Counted from the stretch's first letter, positions 1 to 5,413 are shown. The stretch: DNA of 9,818 bases from DASYYE01 sp035946955 (GCA_035946955.1 DASYYE010000019.1:1-9818), one strand, 5' to 3'. The notes: generated by a model from the letters alone, not told the origin. Program-made: numbers and translations.

Positions 1-287
1 AGCACCTGCTCAGCGCATTGCGGGAGGCGCTTTCGAACACCGCAAGGCATGCTCACGCCACCAAGGTGGAGGTGGTGGTGGAGCGCGGCGATGACCTGGT
101 GCTCAGGGTGCGGGACAACGGAGTGGGCCTGGGCGGCAACACCCGGCGCAGCGGGCTCGCCAACCTCACCCAGCGCGCCAGCCAGTTCGGCGGCACACTG
201 GAAGTCAGGCCCGGCAATCCGGGTGGCACCGACCTGGAGTGGCGAGTCCCCCTCCGGCCCACTCGCGGTCCCAAGGCCACGGAGTAG
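1..287 (+). CDS. DevS/DosT-like sensor histidine kinase, C-terminal ATPase domain (5' truncated by window)
   Basis: This is the last ~95 codons of a two-component histidine kinase, in frame from base 3 to the TAG at 285-287; the start lies outside the window. The visible part is the HATPase_c catalytic domain that binds ATP and phosphorylates the dimerisation-domain histidine. The N box reads LREALSNTARHA, the G1 box is VRDNGVGL, and the later glycine motif is RSGLANLTQRA. This RSGL-NL-QRA style is that of the NarL/DesK/DevS class of kinases (HisKA_3), and the C-terminus resembles mycobacterial DevS/DosT as I recall them. The next gene, a DevR-like regulator on the opposite strand, ends only 7 bp away, so the two are probably a cognate pair in convergent orientation. 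The sensor domains (GAF in DevS) cannot be seen, so haem or redox sensing is inference. Domain call is firm; subfamily call is moderate. Confidence 0.85.
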   Translation, partial: HLLSALREALSNTARHAHATKVEVVVERGDDLVLRVRDNGVGLGGNTRRSGLANLTQRASQFGGTLEVRPGNPGGTDLEWRVPLRPTRGPKATE

Positions 288-294
288 CCGGGTC

Positions 295-966
295 TCAATG
301 TCCGGGGTGGTCTTCGCTGAACACGCGGGCGGCGTACGCGGCGGCCTGGGTCCGGCGCTCCATCCCCAGCTTGGCGAACAACGCTGACACATAGTTCTTG
401 ACGGTTTTCTCGGCGAGGAAGAGTTGCTCGCCGATCTGGCGGTTGGTCAGGCCCTCGCCGATCAGTTCCAGGATCCGTCGCTCCTGGCCGGTGAGACCCG
501 ACAGCGGGTCCGATGCCTGCGCCTGCTCGCGCATGTGGCGCATGACCCGGGCTGCCGCCTCGGGGTCGAGCAGCGACTTGCCAGAGGCGATCGTACGGAC
601 CGCACCCACCAGGTCGGTTCCCCTGATCTGCTTGAGCACATAGCCGGACGCCCCGGCCATGATCGCGTCGAACAGGGCCTCGTCGTCGCCGAAGGACGTC
701 AGCATCAGGCAGGACACCTCCGGCATCTTGGACCTGATCTCCCGGCACACGCTCACCCCGTCGCCGTCCGGCAGGCGGACGTCCAGCACGGCCACGTCGG
801 GTTTAAGGGCTGGGATGCGGGCCAGTGCCGAGGACGCCGTCCCTGCTTCGCCAACCACAGTGATGTCCGGCTCAGCCTCCAGCAGGTCACGCACACCGCG
901 CCGGACGATCTCATGGTCGTCGAGCAGGAATACGCCGATCTGCTTGCCGGCGACTGTCTCACCCAT
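295..966 (-). CDS. devR: DevR/DosR-like response regulator (NarL/LuxR family)
   Basis: A 223-aa two-domain transcription factor. The receiver domain (residues ~9-125) has the acidic pair D16-D17, phospho-acceptor D62 in VAVLDVRLPDG, T90 and K112. The C-terminal LuxR/GerE helix-turn-helix (~155-215) contains GLTNRQIGEQLFLAEKTVKN, followed by the conserved segment GMERRTQAA. The DNA-contacting lysines and asparagine known from M. tuberculosis DosR (AEKTVKN context) are all present, and the whole protein reads as a close DosR relative from memory. The expected role is phosphorylation-dependent activation of a hypoxia, NO or dormancy-type regulon. I chose the ATG at 966 because GGGAACGAGG lies at a good distance upstream; a GTG at 996 would add ten residues without a clear ribosome-binding site. 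The gene is convergent with the kinase at 1-287, and a DosR-type box lies upstream (1027-1040), suggesting autoregulation. Confidence 0.9.
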   Translation of the reverse strand: MGETVAGKQIGVFLLDDHEIVRRGVRDLLEAEPDITVVGEAGTASSALARIPALKPDVAVLDVRLPDGDGVSVCREIRSKMPEVSCLMLTSFGDDEALFDAIMAGASGYVLKQIRGTDLVGAVRTIASGKSLLDPEAAARVMRHMREQAQASDPLSGLTGQERRILELIGEGLTNRQIGEQLFLAEKTVKNYVSALFAKLGMERRTQAAAYAARVFSEDHPGH

Positions 967-1026
967 GCCTGCCTCGTTCCCTGGTAAGCGTCGCACTCAG
1001 CCTAACTGCGGCCACGCAGCGTGCCA

Positions 1027-1040
1027 GGGACGATGGTCCT
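1027..1040. promoter_or_regulatory. Candidate DosR-type box in the divergent intergenic region
   Basis: GGGACGATGGTCCT has the two half-sites and the exact 4-bp spacing of the core of the published DosR motif (GGGAC, four bases, GTCCC); nine of the ten half-site bases match. The central four bases and most flanks do not match the AT-rich consensus. It lies 61 bp upstream of the DevR-like start (966, minus strand) and 113 bp upstream of the membrane-protein start (1153, plus strand), so it could serve either promoter. Function is inferred. Confidence 0.45.
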
Positions 1041-1152
1041 GCGCTGCTGGCCTTATGTCCCACTGTGCCCGCGCGTCTGGGAGGGGGATACTACGGACAG
1101 AGCCCCGCATCTGGTGCGTGCGCAGCCCGTGACAGCGGAAGAGGTGGCGGCC

Positions 1153-1392
1153 ATGAAGGTCTACTTCGGAATCCTGGCGGCGGGCCCGTCGTTTTTCTTC
1201 AGCGCGTGGGTGCTGATGCTGATCGCTGGTGCCATCCACGGCGACCTCGGAGTGCGACCATTTGGCTACGTCACCTCGATGGTCGTGACTATCGCGCTGT
1301 GGCTGGCCGTGGCGCCCGCCATCGGCGCCATCGCCCGCTCTGCGGGAAGACAGGCTGGCAAGAGAGCAGCTGGCAAGAGGGCAGAGGCATAG
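1153..1392 (+). CDS. Small two-helix membrane protein
   Basis: A 79-aa protein with two hydrophobic segments, residues ~3-27 (ILAAGPSFFFSAWVLMLIAG) and ~39-62 (YVTSMVVTIALWLAVAPAIG), joined by a short loop. The C-terminal tail (ARSAGRQAGKRAAGKRAEA) is strongly basic and lies in the cytoplasm by the positive-inside rule, so both ends are probably inside. The ATG at 1153 is preferred because GAAGAGG lies just upstream and because membrane segment 1 begins at once. The frame is open back to a GTG at 1021, but those extra residues are Cys/Trp/Pro/Arg-rich and overlap the likely promoter region. Only 9 bp separate the TAG from the next ATG, so it is probably cotranscribed with the VOC gene. I do not recognise a named family and assign no function. 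Confidence 0.75.
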   Translation: MKVYFGILAAGPSFFFSAWVLMLIAGAIHGDLGVRPFGYVTSMVVTIALWLAVAPAIGAIARSAGRQAGKRAAGKRAEA

Positions 1393-1401
1393 GAGGCGGC
1401 C

Positions 1402-1920
1402 ATGGCGGCGCCCCAAGGCGAGGAACTCCAGGAGATCAGGGCGCACCGTGACCGGCTGCGCGAGGCGTACCTCCGCCCGCGCGCCGAGAGGTCGGCGACG
1501 ACCGTCCGCGGGATCCACCACTTGGCGCTGATCTGCGCCGACGTCGAGGAGACGATCCAGTTCTACCAGGGGTTCCTCGGCTTCCCGCTGGTCGAGCTCG
1601 TGGAGAACCGTGACTACCCGGGCTCCAGCCACTTCTTCTTCGACATCGGCAACCACAACCTCCTAGGGTTCTTCGACTTCCCCGGCTACGAGCACCCACC
1701 GTTCAGCGAGACCATCGGCGGTGTGCAGCACCTGGCGATCTCGGTCTCGCCCGAGCAGTTCAGTGCGGCCAAGCGCAAGTTCGACGAGGCGGGTGTCTCA
1801 TACCTGGGGCCGGACCGCGGCATCGAGGACAGCGTGTACTTCCGCGACCCCAACGGCCTCAACGTCGAGCTCTACGCCGAGGAACTCGGCACCTTCAACG
1901 GCACCCGCCTGCTGGACTGA
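1402..1920 (+). CDS. VOC-superfamily protein (glyoxalase / ring-cleavage dioxygenase fold)
   Basis: A 172-aa protein with the paired beta-alpha-beta-beta-beta modules of the vicinal oxygen chelate superfamily. Module 1 starts at residue ~36 (RGIHHLALICADVEETIQFY) and module 2 at ~107 (GVQHLAISV). Likely metal ligands are H40, H110 and E156 (in NVELY), the usual His/His/Glu arrangement, so an active metalloenzyme is plausible. The substrate cannot be told from sequence: glyoxalase, dioxygenase and antibiotic-binding proteins share this fold. A ~30-residue charged N-terminal extension (EELQEIRAHRDRLREAYLRP) precedes the fold and looks helical. The start ATG has AGGAGG-like bases (ATAGGAGGCGGCC) directly upstream, overlapping the stop of the membrane-protein gene, so the two look translationally linked. 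The gene is followed by the repeat element at 1941. Confidence 0.88.
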   Translation: MAAPQGEELQEIRAHRDRLREAYLRPRAERSATTVRGIHHLALICADVEETIQFYQGFLGFPLVELVENRDYPGSSHFFFDIGNHNLLGFFDFPGYEHPPFSETIGGVQHLAISVSPEQFSAAKRKFDEAGVSYLGPDRGIEDSVYFRDPNGLNVELYAEELGTFNGTRLLD

Positions 1921-1940
1921 GGTCTGCTGGTCGCTTCGCT

Positions 1941-2049
1941 CTGCTTATCCCGCTCGCCTCCGGGCGCCCTTGAGGCGCTGTCTTCCCTCGTCGCTCCTGC
2001 GCTCGCTCCTCGCTCCTCAGTCCAGACAGCGCCGCGCCCTTCGGCTCGC
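1941..2049 (+). repeat. Palindromic intergenic repeat, copy 1
   Basis: The segment matches, in reverse complement, the sequence at 5414-5523. Long shared blocks include TCCCGCTCGCCTCC, CTTCCCTCGTCGCT and GCTCCTCAGTCCAG. It can fold on arms GGCGCTGTCT (1974-1983) and AGACAGCGCC (2024-2033), a perfect 10-bp stem around a 40-base pyrimidine-rich loop. Copy 1 carries a ~15-base expansion of the GCTCGCTCCT type in the loop relative to copy 2. It lies just after the VOC gene, where it could act as a terminator, and directly before a decapitated chitinase gene. Confidence 0.8.
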
Positions 2050-2070
2050 GGGCGGTACCGGAAAAGTGCC

Positions 2071-2523
2071 GTGACGATCCCGACCTTCCCGAGTGGCCCG
2101 GACTTCAATGGGCAGGCGTTCCTGAAGCTGGCGGCCCAGAACCACACGCACCTCAATGTGGTCAATGTCATGGCCATGGACTACTACGGGACATGGGACC
2201 ACGCTGGTGCGAGCATGGGCGCCTATGCGCTCCAGGCCGCCAAGGCTGACCTGGCCTTCCTCAAGAAGGTGTTCCCGGGCGCGGGCCCTGGCATGGTGGG
2301 TGTCACCCCGATGATCGGCCACAATGACGACGCGGCCGAGGTGTTCTCGGAATCCAATGCACAGACCCTGGTCAACTACGCGAAGAGCGCTGGTATCGGG
2401 CGGCTGGCGTTCTGGTCGGTAGACCGTGACCAGCCGTGCTCGGGCAGTGCCCAGGGGCTGTCCCAGTGCACAGAGATCAGCCAGCAGCCACTGGCCTTCA
2501 CCAAGATCTTCGACCAGTTCTAA
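2071..2523 (+). pseudogene. GH18 chitinase remnant (5' truncated)
   Basis: The 150-codon frame encodes only the C-terminal third to half of a family 18 glycoside hydrolase barrel. Recognisable segments are VNVMAMDYYG (residues 31-40, the substrate-binding M-x-M-D-Y motif), MVGVTPMIGHND (75-86) and RLAFWSVDRDQPC (111-123, the last barrel strand with its tryptophan), as in actinobacterial secreted chitinases. The signal peptide, any carbohydrate-binding domain, and the SxGG and DxxDxDxE strands that carry the catalytic glutamate are absent. No in-frame homology is visible upstream of about base 2065, where the sequence becomes repeat-derived. A GTG at 2071 exists but has only a weak GGA upstream. 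It therefore looks like a gene fragment that cannot be catalytic, although the reading frame is intact to its TAA and is followed by a strong terminator. Confidence 0.8.
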
Positions 2524-2557
2524 CAGGTCAGACACGGTCAAGGCCGTGCCTGAGAGC

Positions 2558-2600
2558 GACGACCGCGGGAGGGTACCTGCCCTCCCGCGGTCGTCTGTCT
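2558..2600 (+). terminator. Strong hairpin terminator after the chitinase fragment
   Basis: GACGACCGCGGGAGGG (2558-2573) and CCCTCCCGCGGTCGTC (2580-2595) form a perfect 16-bp stem with a 6-base loop (TACCTG), followed by TGTCT. It begins 35 bp after the TAA. The T-tract is short, as is usual in high-GC actinomycetes. It probably served the ancestral chitinase gene. Confidence 0.85.
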
Positions 2601-2863
2601 AAGGGCACCCCCCAGGTGGGGTCTGGGGCGGGTGGTCGCAGATCGGCAGTATGGGACCAGGCTGCACTGTGAGGAATAGTCGTACTCGGGCGAATTGCCA
2701 CAACTGCCCCGTTACGAAGCTCGCCACTGCTAGACTGGGCGCCACATACGAGTATTCCTAACGTTCATGCTCTTGTACCGTACAGCTCGGTGTTCACCAT
2801 GGCATATTGGACCGTCGGCCATTCTGTGCACTGGCTGGAGGTCTAGGGATAGGAGCGCCAGCT
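2601..2863 (+). other. Intergenic region and promoter of the DUF397 gene
   Basis: No gene is supported here. After the terminator there is a minor G/C-rich dyad (ACCCC CCAGGT GGGGT, about 2607-2622). From about 2670 onward the sequence becomes more AT-rich than its surroundings, as expected for a promoter. A TAGACT hexamer at 2731-2736 resembles an actinobacterial -10 box, but I see no convincing -35 at 16-19 bp. The 11-bp palindrome listed separately lies at 2774-2784. An AGGAG at 2851-2855 precedes the DUF397 start codon at 2864. Confidence 0.5.
2774..2784. promoter_or_regulatory. Operator-like palindrome TGTACCGTACA, copy 1
   Basis: TGTAC-C-GTACA is a perfect inverted repeat with a one-base centre, 80 bp upstream of the DUF397 start. 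The identical 11-mer, followed by G and then a similar N-TC-N-GT tail, recurs at 4463-4473 upstream of the ATPase gene. ACGTT lies 8 bases before this copy and 9 before the other, so the similarity extends beyond the palindrome. I interpret it as a binding site for a dimeric regulator, with the XRE protein at 3323 the nearest candidate. Confidence 0.6.
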
Positions 2864-3127
2864 ATGCATCACCCCGCGTACACCGGCTGGCACAAGTCCA
2901 GCTACAGCAATTCGAGTGCGAACTGCGTCGAGGTGGGGACCGCCTCACTTTGGCGCAAGTCCACCTACAGCAACTCCAGCGCGAACTGTGTGGAGGTAGC
3001 GGCTATGGCGCCGGTCGTCGGTGTCCGCGACTCCAAGCAGCAGGGCCGCGGGCCTGTCCTCGAGTTCTCGGCTGCCGCCTGGCAGGCCTTCCTGGGCAAG
3101 GCCAGGCAAGGGGAACTCGACCTCTAA
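2864..3127 (+). CDS. DUF397 protein with duplicated N-terminal motif
   Basis: An 87-aa protein of the actinobacterial DUF397 family, recognised from W-x-KS-x-YSN-x-x-x-NCVEV followed by VRDSK (residues ~54-58) and the C-terminal AWQAFLGKARQGELDL. The first motif is present twice, W9-V24 and W30-V45, identical at 14 of 16 positions; typical members have one. DUF397 genes are usually adjacent to XRE-DUF5753 genes, as here (Scr1/Scr2- and WhiJ-type loci of Streptomyces). They have been proposed to be small partner or toxin-like proteins whose activity is controlled by the XRE protein; the biochemical role is unknown. The ATG at 2864 has AGGAG eight bases upstream. The frame is open upstream to 2807, but those residues lack family similarity. 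The palindrome at 2774 probably controls it. Confidence 0.88.
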   Translation: MHHPAYTGWHKSSYSNSSANCVEVGTASLWRKSTYSNSSANCVEVAAMAPVVGVRDSKQQGRGPVLEFSAAAWQAFLGKARQGELDL

Positions 3128-3155
3128 GGAAGTCAGGGCGGCGGTTCATGGCCGC

Positions 3156-3193
3156 GGGGCTGGGGGTATCACGCCCCTGAGGCCGACAGCCCC
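3156..3193 (+). terminator. Possible weak terminator after the DUF397 gene
   Basis: GGGGCTG (3156-3162) can pair with CAGCCCC (3187-3193), with a further GGGG/CCCC pairing inside. It begins 28 bp after the DUF397 stop and has no T-tract. It would partly separate the DUF397 gene from the XRE gene, which starts 195 bp downstream. Confidence 0.3.
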
Positions 3194-3253
3194 AGGCCAC
3201 GAGTGTCCGCGCTATTACTCAGCGCCACAAACCTTGCATCGCGGGCTGTGCGT

Positions 3254-3269
3254 ACCCATACTTGTGGGT
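3254..3269. promoter_or_regulatory. Short dyad upstream of the XRE gene
   Basis: ACCCA-TACTTG-TGGGT is a 5-bp inverted repeat with a 6-base spacer, 54 bp before the XRE start. It could be an operator or a small hairpin in the leader. It does not match the TGTACCGTACA palindrome apart from a nearby CGTACC. Confidence 0.25.
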
Positions 3270-3322
3270 GTTTCTCGCGCAGCAGTGGAGCGGCACGGCA
3301 TTAGCCGTGGTGGGGGGTGTGG

Positions 3323-4180
3323 ATGATCAGCCCTTATGTGCGTCGGCTGCGACTGGGTGCGGAACTACGGAGCCTGCGGGCGGAGGCCGGGCAGACGCAC
3401 GAACAACTCGCCAGGCGCATCGGCGAGTCGAGGGCACAGATCTCACGCCTTGAGAACGGCCACGTCGTGGACCAAGCCGACGTGATGAAGATCCTGGATG
3501 CGCTGGGGGTCGACGGGGAGCGCTGGACAAAGGTCATGACCATCGCGCGTGAGGCCGGTGAGCGGGGCTGGTGGGAGTCCACCCGCGGCATGGGGGACCG
3601 GCAGGCGCTGTATGCCAACCTCGAGGCTGGTGCCACCGCGATCCGTGAATATCAGCAGACCTTCCTGCCCGGCCTGCTGCAACTCCCCGAATTCATGCAG
3701 GCGAGGTCCGAGGCCGAGGGGAGTCTCGGCACCTTGGCTTTCACCGTCGAGGGTGTGCTGGCTGGGAATGCCGGCCGCCAGCGGATGCTGCGCAGGCCCG
3801 GGGCGCCGAGCTACGAAGTGATCATCGATGAGGTGGCTGTCCGGCGACTGGCCGCCCCGCCCGAGGTCGTGAAGGCGCAACTCTTCCACATCGCCGCCAC
3901 TGCGAATGGTGACCCGCGACTGAGCGTGCGAGTGCTGCCCATCGATGCCAGGATCCAGGGCTTCACGGCGCCCAGGTGCAGTTTCTCCCTCTATACCTAT
4001 CCCGACCCCGGCGACCCGCACGTGGTCACCGTCGACACGGTGACATCAGACCTCGTACTCACCGAGCCCGCCGAGGTCTCGCCCTACGAGCGGCTCTATG
4101 AACGGCTCCGCGGCGCGGCGCTGTCCCCCGCCGACAGCCTCGACGTCCTGACCGCGACCGCCAAAGAGCTCGCCACATAG
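3323..4180 (+). CDS. XRE-family transcriptional regulator with DUF5753 domain
   Basis: A 285-aa DNA-binding protein. The N-terminal XRE helix-turn-helix spans residues ~8-65 (LGAELRSLRAEAGQTHEQLA, then GESRAQISRLENG). The rest is a DUF5753 domain: W83-W84, the conserved EAGATAIREYQQTFLPGLLQ (101-120), RQRML (152-156), VIIDEVAVRR (166-175) and VRVLPI (202-207). This architecture is abundant in actinomycetes and normally sits beside DUF397 genes. Such proteins (WhiJ, Scr1 type) regulate development, secondary metabolism and the neighbouring small gene. The ATG at 3323 is preferred, with GGTGGGGGG six bases upstream; a GTG at 3317 is an alternative two codons earlier. It lies between two copies of TGTACCGTACA, making it the obvious candidate to bind them. 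The stop codon overlaps a hairpin. Confidence 0.92.
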   Translation: MISPYVRRLRLGAELRSLRAEAGQTHEQLARRIGESRAQISRLENGHVVDQADVMKILDALGVDGERWTKVMTIAREAGERGWWESTRGMGDRQALYANLEAGATAIREYQQTFLPGLLQLPEFMQARSEAEGSLGTLAFTVEGVLAGNAGRQRMLRRPGAPSYEVIIDEVAVRRLAAPPEVVKAQLFHIAATANGDPRLSVRVLPIDARIQGFTAPRCSFSLYTYPDPGDPHVVTVDTVTSDLVLTEPAEVSPYERLYERLRGAALSPADSLDVLTATAKELAT

Positions 4181-4245
4181 GCACGCGCTCCGGCGTGCCT
4201 GCCGGACCGGAACACCCTCCAGCGTGCTGGCAACACGGGCACGCT
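4179..4245 (+). terminator. Two adjacent hairpins ending the XRE gene
   Basis: Hairpin 1 is AGGCACGC (4179-4186), loop GCTCCG, GCGTGCCT (4193-4200): a perfect 8-bp stem whose first bases belong to the TAG stop codon. Hairpin 2 is AGCGTGC (4221-4227), an 11-base loop, GCACGCT (4239-4245). The arms share the core GCGTGC/GCACGC, so the hairpins may exchange partners. There is no T-tract; a factor-independent terminator of actinomycete type is the simplest reading. Confidence 0.55.
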
Positions 4246-4462
4246 CAGCGGTGCCGACCGGGCAGGCCACCCCTCTGACACGCCCGCCGTATGGGCACAC
4301 TCTCCGGTTCTGGGCGGTTTCGGGGTGTAACGGACGGTGCCAGTGGGGCTGGGCCGGAGAAGTTCGCACCGTTCGTCCTGCTGCGACGCGCCGGAACCCA
4401 AAGTCCGGTAACCCTTGCGGAGCCGTTACGTACCAATCCATACTTAGGACGTTTGCTGATTC

Positions 4463-4473
4463 TGTACCGTACA
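4463..4473. promoter_or_regulatory. Operator-like palindrome TGTACCGTACA, copy 2
   Basis: This is the same 11-mer as at 2774-2784, here extended to a 13-bp perfect palindrome (CTGTAC-C-GTACAG). It lies 88 bp upstream of the ATPase start, close to the 90-bp spacing of copy 1 from its gene start when both are measured from the first base. If the TTGCGG/CATACT promoter is real, it would sit at about +12, a position suited to repression. Confidence 0.6.
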
Positions 4474-4479
4474 GATCAG

Positions 4480-4499
4480 TTGGGGTGCGAGCACCCCAA
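4480..4499 (+). promoter_or_regulatory. 20-bp perfect dyad in the ATPase leader
   Basis: TTGGGGTGC-GA-GCACCCCAA is a 9+2+9 perfect inverted repeat, six bases after the TGTACCGTACA site and 51 bp before the start codon. As RNA it would form an 8-bp stem with a CGAG tetraloop. As DNA it resembles a second operator. There is no T-run after it, so a simple terminator is less likely. Confidence 0.5.
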
Positions 4500-4550
4500 G
4501 AAGACCGTCGCTCTGCCCAGCAAGCCGGTGAGGCCGCAAAGGGAGGATCG

Positions 4551-5408
4551 ATGCCCGCCACCACGGGAGCGCCCGGCGGTGGCCCGGATTTGCCAAATGA
4601 CCCGGCCGAGCCACCCAGCCCTCCGCTGCGGTGGCGGCAGGTCTTCTCCGGCGAAGAGGCACAACTCGCCACGCTGAGGCAGTGGCTGGAGTCGCTCTTT
4701 CCCCAGTGCCCGGCCCGTGACGACCTGATCAGTGTGGCCACCGAACTCGCCAGCAACGCCATCAGGCACACATCGAGCGGCCGGGGCGGCTGGTTCGCGG
4801 TGGAGATCGCCTGTCATGAGCCCCCCAGCGCCATCCGCCTCGCGGTGGCGGACGGCGGTTCCCCTGAAGGCCCGCGCGTGATCGATGACCCTATGGCCGA
4901 GCACGGCCGTGGCTTGGTTCTCGTGCAGGGCCTTTCGACGGCGAACGGGGTGTCCGGAGACCACCGCGGCAGGGTCGTCTGGGCCGACATAGGCTGGCCT
5001 GCCACGCGTGGCGGCCGCTGCGCGGCCGACGACCCACACGAGGCCGCCATCCGTGCGGACCAGGCCAGCCTGCAGCGCGAGTACGCCGGTGTGCCGATCT
5101 GGTTCGGCCGTTCGACCCTGAAGTGGTGGGCGCTGGTTGGCGGGGACCAACTCCTGACTGCCTCGACACCACGGGAGATGGCCGGTGCCATCCAGCAGTC
5201 CCTGGCGCAGCGCCGGACAGCGCGGGCGGCTTCGGCGCAGACCGCTCACCGCCGCCCGGGGCCAGGCGAGACCGGGGCCCTGCCCTTCCCCCGCCAGCGC
5301 CAGGCCACCGACTCGGCGGTGGCCCAGGCGACCTACCCCGGAGCAGACGGAGTGCGGCCGATGCGTGCGGTGCCCCCATCCGACCCACTGGCCCGCCAGG
5401 CAAGCTGA
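4551..5408 (+). CDS. RsbW-like ATP-binding protein with extra C-terminal module
   Basis: A 285-aa soluble protein. After a Pro/Gly-rich head, residues ~30-150 form a HATPase_c domain of the anti-sigma-factor kinase (RsbW/SpoIIAB) type. The N box is ELASNAIRHT (65-74), the G1 region LAVADGGSPEGP (97-108), and the G2 region EHGRGLVLVQGLS (117-129). Such proteins bind ATP and act as anti-sigma factors or phosphorylate anti-sigma antagonists; no partner STAS protein or sigma factor is encoded here. A second conserved-looking segment at ~170-215 contains the Trp-rich YAGVPIWFGRSTLKWWALVG; I cannot name this module. The last ~65 residues are Pro/Ala/Arg-rich and look disordered. The start has the strong site AAAGGGAGGA four bases upstream. 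RsbW-like genes often neighbour XRE/DUF397 pairs in actinomycetes (abaA/whiJ-type loci), and the shared palindrome ties it to the DUF397 gene. Confidence 0.88.
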   Translation: MPATTGAPGGGPDLPNDPAEPPSPPLRWRQVFSGEEAQLATLRQWLESLFPQCPARDDLISVATELASNAIRHTSSGRGGWFAVEIACHEPPSAIRLAVADGGSPEGPRVIDDPMAEHGRGLVLVQGLSTANGVSGDHRGRVVWADIGWPATRGGRCAADDPHEAAIRADQASLQREYAGVPIWFGRSTLKWWALVGGDQLLTASTPREMAGAIQQSLAQRRTARAASAQTAHRRPGPGETGALPFPRQRQATDSAVAQATYPGADGVRPMRAVPPSDPLARQAS

Positions 5409-5413
5409 TTCGC

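Larger units (their letters stand above)
4246..4550 (+). other. Long leader/promoter region of the ATPase gene
   Basis: No gene is supported in this stretch. A frame continuous with the ATPase is open from 4224, but its residues resemble no known domain and a far better start lies at 4551. A candidate sigma-70-like promoter is TTGCGG (4415-4420), 18 bp, CATACT (4439-4444), predicting transcription from about 4451. Downstream of that lie the TGTACCGTACA palindrome (4463-4473) and a 20-bp dyad (4480-4499), both within the presumed untranslated leader. AAAGGGAGGA at 4538-4547 is a strong ribosome-binding site. In 4246-4414 I see nothing specific. Confidence 0.45.

Noticed and set aside
1021..1152. 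GTG start at 1021 for the small membrane protein
   Set aside because: The extra 44 residues are Cys/Trp/Pro/Arg-rich and not membrane-like. The ATG at 1153 has GAAGAGG just upstream and starts directly before helix 1.
2017..2541. 174-codon minus-strand frame over the chitinase remnant
   Set aside because: The plus-strand frame shows clear GH18 motifs; the minus frame shows none and overlaps the repeat.
2807..2863. Upstream start for the DUF397 gene
   Set aside because: The added residues lack family similarity, and the AGGAG at 2851 fits the ATG at 2864.
4224..4550. Upstream extension of the ATPase reading frame
   Set aside because: It would read through a hairpin, a promoter-like sequence and two dyads, lacks domain similarity, and the AAAGGGAGGA site selects 4551.
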